Assembly: GCA_026994125.1 (NCBI GenBank)
Contig: JALWRJ010000261.1
Span: forward strand, 1 to 5,721
Direction of reading: 5' to 3'
DNA length: 5,721 nt
From: Cyclobacteriaceae bacterium
Lineage (GTDB): Bacteria > Bacteroidota > Bacteroidia > Cytophagales > Cyclobacteriaceae
The first letter of the stretch is position 1. Each line of letters begins with the position of its first letter. Of the stretch, positions 1 through 5,721 are shown piece by piece. A program made the position numbers and the translations under genes. The notes beneath the pieces are model-generated. The model made no database searches, had not been told where the DNA came from, and worked only from the letters and a program-made list of their open reading frames with translations.

Positions 1-818
1 GTTAATTTGAATCCAATGCCTAGGTTTAATAATTTATAGGCACGAGGAACATGGTTTTTATAGTTTCCAAACTCGTTTATAAAATAGAAATATGAAATAA
101 AAATTAAACTATACCATGTACGTACCAAGTTGTGTGAAATAGTTTTAACCCACGGTAGTAGTTCTTGTAAAATCCCGAAAAAGTATAAAAAGTAAAGTAG
201 CGAAAAGAAAATAAAAAGGGCATATTTAAAATAAATTTTCCACCCGGTAACAAAGTAAATAATCACGTTAAATAAGCAAACGAAGGCAAATAACCCGAGA
301 AAAAAGGCTTGCCTTATTTGCATTTTTACATTGGTTTTTTCAACAAAATCTTGAGAAACTAACCTTGCTTCCACTTTAGTCGGGTTTTCCCGATTTAGTT
401 CTGCTACTTTAAAACCAATAATTTTGGTTTCGCCCGGCTGTAGTTGCAAGGGTATTACATTGTGATATCCCTTACTAAAGGTTGGCTTATTGGTTACCAA
501 CGAATACAAATAAACGGCTGATACATATTGATAACGTTCACCAAAATTTACTACCAGGCTCAGAGGTTGGTTAGCCTTGTTTTGAATATAAAAAATAAAA
601 CGGTGCGGTTGATTAATAAGCCCTTTGGCCTTAGAAAACAAAACAGTATCGTTACCATTCAGCCAATAAAGATAGGGGGCTATATCTATAATTCGGTTAT
701 CCGGTGGTTGGCTAGTAACAAGTACAGTTTTTTTAGACGTAGAGGCCTGGGCAAGCGAAATTAGCATCATTAAAAATATGACACACACACCTCTCTTACA
801 TAAACACAATATACCCAA
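1..818 (-). CDS. 7TM-DISM membrane sensor protein, 5' part only (left window edge)
   Basis: The minus-strand frame is open from a stop at 834-836 to the window edge, giving 272 codons without the C-terminus. Residues 1-25 look like a signal peptide: Lys8-Arg9, a hydrophobic core, and AQA before Ser26. Residues about 38-165 resemble the 7TMR-DISMED2 extracellular domain, a beta-rich presumed ligand-binding module; cues are IIDIAPYLYWL (43-53), a strand ending IQNKANQPLSLVV, and LQPGET (126-131). Hydrophobic helices follow at about 170-191, 196-217 and 230-250, with another starting near 260, as in the 7TMR-DISM_7TM domain. Such proteins sense extracellular signals and pass them to a cytoplasmic output domain (kinase, GGDEF or DNA-binding); that part is missing here, so the output is unknown. 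The start is uncertain. ATG at 770 or 767 would remove the charged signal-peptide end, GTG at 788 also lacks it, and TTG at 809 or 818 restores it. I chose 818 for its A-rich upstream context. The gene appears more A+T-rich than its neighbours. Confidence 0.8.
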   Translation of the reverse strand, partial: MGILCLCKRGVCVIFLMMLISLAQASTSKKTVLVTSQPPDNRIIDIAPYLYWLNGNDTVLFSKAKGLINQPHRFIFYIQNKANQPLSLVVNFGERYQYVSAVYLYSLVTNKPTFSKGYHNVIPLQLQPGETKIIGFKVAELNRENPTKVEARLVSQDFVEKTNVKMQIRQAFFLGLFAFVCLFNVIIYFVTGWKIYFKYALFIFFSLLYFLYFFGILQELLPWVKTISHNLVRTWYSLIFISYFYFINEFGNYKNHVPRAYKLLNLGIGFKL

Positions 819-883
819 GTTAGTTTTTAAACTTTACCTCTCAAAGGTTGTAAATTTTAAGGACAAACCCCCTTTTTTTACGA

Positions 884-894
884 AAACTTATAAT
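884..894. repeat. 11-bp direct repeat, copy 1 (AAACTTATAAT)
   Basis: This is an exact copy of the sequence at 1000-1010, 116 bases away in the same orientation, both inside the divergent intergenic region. It could be a paired operator or a coincidence of A+T-rich sequence. No protein partner can be named from the sequence. Confidence 0.35.
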
Positions 895-999
895 TTGTAG
901 AAAACTGCTGCACTACACCTTTACCTATGCCGGTTTTTACAAGCTATATTTTTGATTTCAAAACACCTTAAACAACGCATTAGCAATCCTGGTTTATCC

Positions 1000-1010
1000 A
1001 AACTTATAAT
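1000..1010. repeat. 11-bp direct repeat, copy 2 (AAACTTATAAT)
   Basis: This is the second exact copy of the sequence at 884-894, lying about 30 bases upstream of the exporter's -7 box. Read on the minus strand it overlaps TAAGTTTG (999-1006), which matches TAnnTTTG. It might therefore instead be part of a promoter for the sensor with a leader of about 180 bases. Confidence 0.35.
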
Positions 1011-1041
1011 AACACAATTCCTTCATTCGCATAAAAACTAC

Positions 1042-1049
1042 TACATTTG
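1042..1049 (+). promoter_or_regulatory. Candidate Bacteroidota -7 promoter box (TACATTTG) of the exporter-ileS operon
   Basis: TACATTTG matches the Bacteroidota housekeeping -7 consensus TAnnTTTG at every defined position. Transcription would begin only about 10-15 bases before the ATG at 1068, giving a very short leader. The -33 element is not convincing: no TTTG sits about 20 bases upstream, only weak T-rich sequence around 1018-1024. The match and its position next to the start favour a real promoter, but the short motif occurs by chance in A+T-rich DNA. Confidence 0.5.
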
Positions 1050-1067
1050 TGCACTAATTTTTAGGCT

Positions 1068-3497
1068 ATGTGGAGCACCCTGGCAAATTTTATTTTAAAG
1101 TACCGGCTACCTCTCCTTATTATCTTGTTAGGAGTTACCGTTTTTATGGGCTACAACGCCCGCAAAGCACAATTAAACTACCATTTTGCAAAGGTGGTAC
1201 CCGATAGTGACCCCGACATGCAGGCCTTTATGCAGTTTAAAGAACTGTTTGGTGAAGACGGCAGTATTTTGGCCATAGGCATAAAAGACAGCAGCCTGTT
1301 TACCCCCACCAATTTTAAACGCCTAAAATACCTTACCGATGAAATTGAAAGCCTGCCGGGAATTACGCAGGTGCTTTCCATACCCGACCTGCCCCGGCTG
1401 ATACGCAATACTGAGCAAAAAAAGTTTGATATTGATAAAATATTTAAACAGATGCCCAACAACCAGCACGACCTGGACAGCTTACTGAAAGTAACACAAA
1501 ACCAACGTTTTTACAGTGGGCAGCTTATAAACGAAAATAATGGGATGATCCTCATTTTAGTTTCCTACGATAAGGCCTACTTAAACTCAAACAAACGTAT
1601 TGGCCTTACCAAAGATATTATGCATGCCGGTGAGGCCTTTACCAAGCATACAGGTATTCAAATCTATTTTGCGGGCATGCCCTTTGTGCGTTCGGTTATT
1701 GCCGGCCAGGTAAAAGATGAACTCCAAATGTTTTTAGTGTATTCGGCTCTTATTACCGCCCTTATTATGCTGCTGTTTTTTAGGTCGTGGATAGCTGTGG
1801 TGTTTCCTATGCTTACCATTGTAGTGGTAGTGGTTTGGGTTATGGGTACGCTTGTTTTATTTGGGTTTAAAATTACCTTGCTTACCGGGCTGATTCCATC
1901 CATTATTGTGGTAATAGGTATTCCCAACAGTATCTACCTGCTAAACAAATACCATCACGAGTTTTTAATACATGGCAATAAGATGGAAGCCATAAAAACC
2001 GTAACTGCCAAAATTGGACTCGTAACCCTCATAACCAACGGTACTACAGCCGTTGGGTTTGGCGTGCTAATGTTTACCGACATAACCATTTTAAAAGAGT
2101 TTGGCATCATAGCCAGCTTAAATGTAATGGCTATGTTTATTGTTAGCATTATTATGATGCCCATTGTGTTTTCGTACCTGCCGGCTCCCAAAGATAAACA
2201 CTTAAAACACCTCCAGTTTACACCGCTAAAGGGGGTACTGGCCTCTTTTTATTACATAGTTTCCAACTTTAGGCAAGTGGTGTTTATTATTACTTCTATA
2301 ATTGTGGTATTAGCCGCCTATGGCACTTATAAGGTTCACACCGAAAGCCACATGATTGACGATATACCCGAAGATAGCCGGGTAAAGCAGGATTTATACT
2401 TTTTTGAAGATAACTTTTCGGGCATGATGCCCCTTGAAATTGTTGTAGATACCCATAAAAAGAAAGGGGTTACAAATTTAGGGTACCTTAAAAAGATTGA
2501 TAAGTACGAGCAATTTCTGGCAGCGCAATCGGATATTTCTAATCCTGTATCCATTATCTCGTTTATAAAAGCTGCGCGGCAGGCCTACTTTAATAATAAC
2601 CCTAAACGCTATGCCTTACCCAAAAACAACCAGGAAAAAAACTTTATTTTAAGCTACCTTAAAAACCAAGCCGATAGCTCCGGACTGCTGAATGCTTTTG
2701 TGGATTCTACCGGGCAAAAAATTAGAATATCGCTTAAAATAAAAGATATTGGCTCAACCAAAATGGACTCACTAATAAACCAGGTAATACGACCCAAGCA
2801 AGAAGAAATTTTTGGCAACACTAAAATTACAGCCAGTATTACCGGTAGTACCCTGCTGTTTATTAAAGGCAATTCGTTTTTAATAAACAACCTTAAGCAA
2901 AGTTTTGTGCTTGCTTTCTTTATTATTTCTATCATAATGGGGGTTCTGTTCCGCAATATTAGAATGATAATATTATCATTGGTGCCCAATGTAATTCCAT
3001 TGCTAATTACAGCCGGCCTTATGGGCTATTGGGGTATTCCTTTAAAGCCCAGTACGGCCATCATTTTTAGTATTGCTTTTGGTATAGCTGTAGATAATGC
3101 CATACATTTTTTGGCCAAATACCGCCAGGAACTGTATGCCAATAATTTTGATGTACGCACAGCCGTTAAACTAAGCATGCAAGAAACCGGTACCAGCATG
3201 ATTTACACGGCTATTGTATTATTTGCCGGGTTCGTTATTTTTACTGCCTCCGAGTTTGGCGGTACCGTTGCCTTGGGAATGCTTACTTCCATTACCTTGC
3301 TTATTGCCATGTTTACCAACCTGCTGGTGTTGCCTTCGCTGCTTATCACTTTTGACAGCGGCAAGCGCAAAGCCGGTATCCACCCCATTATTGAAGAATA
3401 CGATGGGGTGTACAACGATGACGAGGAAATTGAATTAGACAAAATTGTTGTAACCGATAAAGGCCCGAGCCCAGAGGCCGGAAATCAAGAAAAATAG
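1068..3497 (+). CDS. RND superfamily exporter, MMPL/HAE3-like (12 membrane helices)
   Basis: This complete 809-residue inner-membrane protein has the two-fold RND plan: one helix, a large periplasmic loop and five helices, then the same again. Helices lie near residues 13-29, 219-238, 241-265, 270-294, 316-336, 343-371, 402-421, 612-630, 633-656, 663-685, 711-729 and 735-762. The loops cover about 30-215 and 422-610. They are much shorter than in AcrB-type pumps (over 1000 residues), which places the protein with COG1033/MMPL exporters, thought to move lipids or other hydrophobic molecules by proton antiport. Helix 10 carries GIAVDNAIHFL (672-682) with Asp676, the likely proton-relay residue; the matching part of helix 4 reads GIPNSIYLL (284-292) without the acid. 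The C-terminus from about 764 is a soluble acidic tail. The start is firm because an in-frame TAG sits at 1062-1064. There is no good Shine-Dalgarno sequence. No membrane-fusion or outer-membrane partner gene is adjacent in the window; the substrate is unknown. Confidence 0.9.
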   Translation: MWSTLANFILKYRLPLLIILLGVTVFMGYNARKAQLNYHFAKVVPDSDPDMQAFMQFKELFGEDGSILAIGIKDSSLFTPTNFKRLKYLTDEIESLPGITQVLSIPDLPRLIRNTEQKKFDIDKIFKQMPNNQHDLDSLLKVTQNQRFYSGQLINENNGMILILVSYDKAYLNSNKRIGLTKDIMHAGEAFTKHTGIQIYFAGMPFVRSVIAGQVKDELQMFLVYSALITALIMLLFFRSWIAVVFPMLTIVVVVVWVMGTLVLFGFKITLLTGLIPSIIVVIGIPNSIYLLNKYHHEFLIHGNKMEAIKTVTAKIGLVTLITNGTTAVGFGVLMFTDITILKEFGIIASLNVMAMFIVSIIMMPIVFSYLPAPKDKHLKHLQFTPLKGVLASFYYIVSNFRQVVFIITSIIVVLAAYGTYKVHTESHMIDDIPEDSRVKQDLYFFEDNFSGMMPLEIVVDTHKKKGVTNLGYLKKIDKYEQFLAAQSDISNPVSIISFIKAARQAYFNNNPKRYALPKNNQEKNFILSYLKNQADSSGLLNAFVDSTGQKIRISLKIKDIGSTKMDSLINQVIRPKQEEIFGNTKITASITGSTLLFIKGNSFLINNLKQSFVLAFFIISIIMGVLFRNIRMIILSLVPNVIPLLITAGLMGYWGIPLKPSTAIIFSIAFGIAVDNAIHFLAKYRQELYANNFDVRTAVKLSMQETGTSMIYTAIVLFAGFVIFTASEFGGTVALGMLTSITLLIAMFTNLLVLPSLLITFDSGKRKAGIHPIIEEYDGVYNDDEEIELDKIVVTDKGPSPEAGNQEK

Positions 3498-3500
3498 GAA
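3496..3500 (+). promoter_or_regulatory. Shine-Dalgarno-like AGGAA before ileS, overlapping the exporter stop codon
   Basis: AGGAA shares its first two bases with the TAG stop of the exporter and lies nine bases before the ileS ATG, an acceptable spacing. It suggests translational coupling, with ribosomes ending on the exporter close to the ileS start. Shine-Dalgarno use is weak in Bacteroidota, so its importance is uncertain. Confidence 0.45.
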
Positions 3501-3509
3501 CTGTATTAC

Positions 3510-5721
3510 ATGAACTACAAAGAGTACAAAGGGATAAACTATGCCGAAATGGCAACCAGGGTGCTGGCCCATTGGAAAGCAAATAACATCTTTGAAAAAT
3601 CGATAACCACACGTAAAGGACAGCCTGTATTTACCTTTTACGAGGGGCCTCCTTCGGCCAATGGCACCCCGGGCATTCACCATGTAATGGCACGGGCTGT
3701 TAAAGATATTTTTTGTAGATACAAAACTCTTAAAGGTTACCAGGTAAAACGAAAAGGCGGTTGGGATACCCACGGATTACCCGTAGAGTTGCAGGTTGAA
3801 AAAGAACTGGGTATTACCAAAGAAGACATTGGTAAAACAATTTCGGTTAAGGAATACAACCAAAAATGCCGTGAGGCGGTAATGAAGTTTAAAAACGAGT
3901 GGGATACCCTTACCGAGCAAATGGGCTATTGGGTTGACCTGGATAATCCATACATTACTTTCGATGCAAAGTACATGGAAAGTGTATGGTTCCTGCTTAA
4001 AAAATTTTACGATAAGGGGCTGTTGTACAAAGGATTTACCATTCAACCCTACTCGCCTGCAGCCGGCACCGGCCTTAGCAGCCACGAACTTAACCAACCC
4101 GGTACCTACCGCGATGTAAAAGATACTACGGTTGTTGCCCAGTTTAAAATAGCTGGAACTAAGAGCGATTATATATTAGCCTGGACCACCACTCCCTGGA
4201 CCTTAGCCGGCAACTCAGCCTTGGCCGTTGGTAAAAATATTACTTATGTAAAAGTTGATACCTACAACCCTTACACCTATCAGCGCCAAACGGTTATTTT
4301 AGCCAAGGACCGCTTTAACGCTTATTTTAATACCAAAGCTGATGGCCTAAGCCTGGCAAATTACCAACCCGGAGATAAGCTAATACCATACAAGGTGCGG
4401 GAAGAAATGCCCGGCTCAAATCTTATAGGAACCCGCTACGAGCAACTGCTGCCCTATGTACAACCCAGAGGCAAAGCTTTTGAAGTAATTGAAGGCGATT
4501 TTGTAACTACGGCCGATGGTACCGGAATTGTGCATATTTCACCCACCTTTGGAGCCGATGACTTTAGGGTAGCTCAAAAAGCAGGTATTGCCTCTATTTT
4601 GGTAGAAGATGAAGATGGAAAACCGGCTCCGATTGTAGATAAACAAGGCCGGTACGTACAAGAGATGGGAGAGTTTGCCGGCATGTATGTTAAAAACCAA
4701 TACTACAAAGCCGATGCCCCTGAAAAATCATTGGATGTGCTTATTTCGATTAAACTTAAAGAAGAAAACAAAGCTTTTAAAGTAGAAAAATACGAGCACA
4801 GTTATCCACATTGCTGGCGTACCGATAAGCCGGTATTGTACTACCCGCTCGATTCGTGGTTTATTAAAACCACCGCCTTTAAAGACAGACTGGTAGCGCT
4901 AAACAAAACTATTAATTGGAAACCAGCCTCAACAGGTAGTGGCAGGTTTGGCAATTGGCTCGAAAACCTGGTGGATTGGAATTTGTCGCGTTCCCGCTAT
5001 TGGGGTACCCCTTTGCCTATTTGGGTAAGTGAAGACCGCTCCGAAGAAATTTGCATTGGCTCGCTGGACGAACTACGCTCCGAAGTAGAAAAATCGATTC
5101 AAGCAGGTTTTATGAGCGAGCCCCTGCCTAAAGGTTTTGATTTGCACCGACCATACGTAGATGAGGTAGTGTTGGTAAGCCCCACCGGACAAAAAATGAG
5201 GCGCGAACCTGACCTGGTTGATGTGTGGTTCGACTCGGGCGCTATGCCTTATGCCCAGTGGCATTACCCGTTCGAAAACAAAGAGGTTTTTGAATCCAAC
5301 TACCCGGCCGATTTTATTGCCGAAGGGGTAGATCAAACCCGGGGTTGGTTTTTTACCCTGCATGCCATTGCTGTAATGCTGTTCGATAGCGTGGCCTTTA
5401 AAAATGTAATGGCCAATGGACTGGTGCTCGATAAAAATGGCAATAAAATGTCGAAGCGGTTGGGCAATGCCGTTGACCCTTTTAAAACCATTGCCACCTA
5501 TGGCCCGGATGCTACCCGGTGGTACATGATAAGCAATGCCAACCCCTGGGACAACCTAAAGTTTAACGAAGCCGGAGTAGCCGAAAGCCAACGTAAGTTT
5601 TTTGGCACCCTTCATAATACGTATAACTTTTTTGCCTTGTATGCCAACCTCGACAACTTTACACCCGGTAAAATAGAAACTGACCTGCTTACCGAAAGCG
5701 ACCGTTGGATACTCTCGAAAC
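3510..5721 (+). CDS. ileS: Isoleucyl-tRNA synthetase (IleRS2-like), 3' end beyond the window
   Basis: Cytoplasmic class I synthetase that activates isoleucine with ATP and charges tRNA-Ile. The window holds 737 codons with no frameshift; full-length relatives have roughly 1100 residues. Visible in order are the signature region EGPPSANGTPGIHHV (45-59), WDTHGLPVE (85-93), then the CP1 editing domain from about 195 to 400. CP1 carries the Thr-rich TTTPWTLAGN (226-235) and GTGIVHISPTFGADDF (337-352), which form its hydrolytic pocket. The catalytic fold resumes with NLSRSRYWGTPLPIW, EGVDQTRGWF (605-614) and KMSKR (646-650); the anticodon-binding domain begins near DRWILSK (731-737). The signature is GIHH at 55-58 where most class I enzymes have HIGH. 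In the Thr-rich motif, LAGN replaces the commoner LPSN or LPAN. The start is bounded by the exporter stop four codons upstream in the same frame. With only 12 bases between them, the gene is probably co-transcribed with the exporter. Confidence 0.98.
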   Translation, partial: MNYKEYKGINYAEMATRVLAHWKANNIFEKSITTRKGQPVFTFYEGPPSANGTPGIHHVMARAVKDIFCRYKTLKGYQVKRKGGWDTHGLPVELQVEKELGITKEDIGKTISVKEYNQKCREAVMKFKNEWDTLTEQMGYWVDLDNPYITFDAKYMESVWFLLKKFYDKGLLYKGFTIQPYSPAAGTGLSSHELNQPGTYRDVKDTTVVAQFKIAGTKSDYILAWTTTPWTLAGNSALAVGKNITYVKVDTYNPYTYQRQTVILAKDRFNAYFNTKADGLSLANYQPGDKLIPYKVREEMPGSNLIGTRYEQLLPYVQPRGKAFEVIEGDFVTTADGTGIVHISPTFGADDFRVAQKAGIASILVEDEDGKPAPIVDKQGRYVQEMGEFAGMYVKNQYYKADAPEKSLDVLISIKLKEENKAFKVEKYEHSYPHCWRTDKPVLYYPLDSWFIKTTAFKDRLVALNKTINWKPASTGSGRFGNWLENLVDWNLSRSRYWGTPLPIWVSEDRSEEICIGSLDELRSEVEKSIQAGFMSEPLPKGFDLHRPYVDEVVLVSPTGQKMRREPDLVDVWFDSGAMPYAQWHYPFENKEVFESNYPADFIAEGVDQTRGWFFTLHAIAVMLFDSVAFKNVMANGLVLDKNGNKMSKRLGNAVDPFKTIATYGPDATRWYMISNANPWDNLKFNEAGVAESQRKFFGTLHNTYNFFALYANLDNFTPGKIETDLLTESDRWILSK

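Larger units (their letters stand above)
819..1067. other. Divergent intergenic region
   Basis: This A+T-rich gap separates the minus-strand sensor from the plus-strand exporter and must carry the promoters of both. It contains a clear -7-like box for the exporter (1042-1049), two copies of an 11-bp sequence (884-894 and 1000-1010), and a C5T7 homopolymer run at 868-879. I see no open frame of convincing coding character, no tRNA-like fold and no hairpin followed by a T-run on either strand. That agrees with a divergent arrangement in which no terminator is needed. Confidence 0.7.

Noticed and set aside
528..764. Plus-strand open frame of 78 codons
   Set aside because: It lies opposite the sensor gene, whose minus-strand frame shows a signal peptide, a recognisable ectodomain and membrane helices. 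The plus-strand translation resembles no family I know.
842..867. Possible minus-strand promoter for the sensor (AACCTTTG with TTTG upstream)
   Set aside because: The -7 box misses the first T of TAnnTTTG, and the gap of 14 bases to the TTTG is too short for the usual spacing of about 20.
868..879. C5T7 homopolymer run as a terminator or slippage site
   Set aside because: No hairpin precedes the T-run, no plus-strand gene ends here, and the run is outside any coding region.
947..954. TATTTTTG on the plus strand, a match to TAnnTTTG
   Set aside because: It has no -33 partner and lies over 110 bases from the exporter start, while a match at 1042-1049 is closer and better placed. It is probably chance in A+T-rich DNA.
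1178..3442. Several minus-strand frames and one alternative plus-strand frame inside the exporter
   Set aside because: They overlap a continuous, well-supported RND protein and show no domain or start signal of their own.
3435..4097. Minus-strand open frames (3435-3773 and 3777-4097) and the plus-strand frame at 3934-4119
   Set aside because: They overlap ileS, whose translation is full of conserved synthetase motifs. They are shadow frames.
1..5721. Search for CRISPR arrays, insertion sequences, tRNA or rRNA genes, riboswitches and T-box leaders
   Set aside because: No regularly spaced repeats, transposase frame, terminal inverted repeats or RNA-gene signatures were seen by eye. The ileS gene has only 12 bases upstream, leaving no room for a T-box directly before it.

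Overview
The window looks like an ordinary chromosomal stretch from a member of the Bacteroidota. The evidence is the sequence of the isoleucyl-tRNA synthetase, which closely resembles Bacteroides-type IleS as I remember it. Other support comes from the moderately A+T-rich composition, starts with little or no Shine-Dalgarno sequence, a TAnnTTTG-type -7 promoter box in front of the central gene, and a 7TM-DISM receptor of a kind common in this phylum. I cannot place it to order or genus.

Layout. Bases 1-818 on the minus strand hold the 5' part of a gene for a 7TM-DISM membrane sensor: signal peptide, DISMED2-like extracellular domain, then the first transmembrane helices. It leaves the window at its left edge, so its output domain is not visible. 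Bases 819-1067 are a divergent intergenic region with a good promoter candidate for the plus-strand gene, an 11-bp direct repeat, and no RNA gene that I can see. Bases 1068-3497 on the plus strand hold a complete 809-residue RND/MMPL-family exporter with 12 predicted membrane helices. Twelve bases later, in the same reading frame, ileS starts at 3510 and runs off the right edge, giving the first 737 residues of isoleucyl-tRNA synthetase.

How they relate. The exporter and ileS are almost certainly co-transcribed; the sensor is divergent and may share the intergenic control region. No functional link between the exporter and tRNA charging is evident, and the pairing may simply be an operon of convenience.

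The most notable signal is the class I signature of the synthetase. The usual H-x-G-H is replaced by G-I-H-H (residues 55-58), an alteration reported for a subset of IleRS2 enzymes with extreme mupirocin resistance. I found no CRISPR array, insertion sequence, tRNA, rRNA or phage gene, and nothing that supports a wholly new system.
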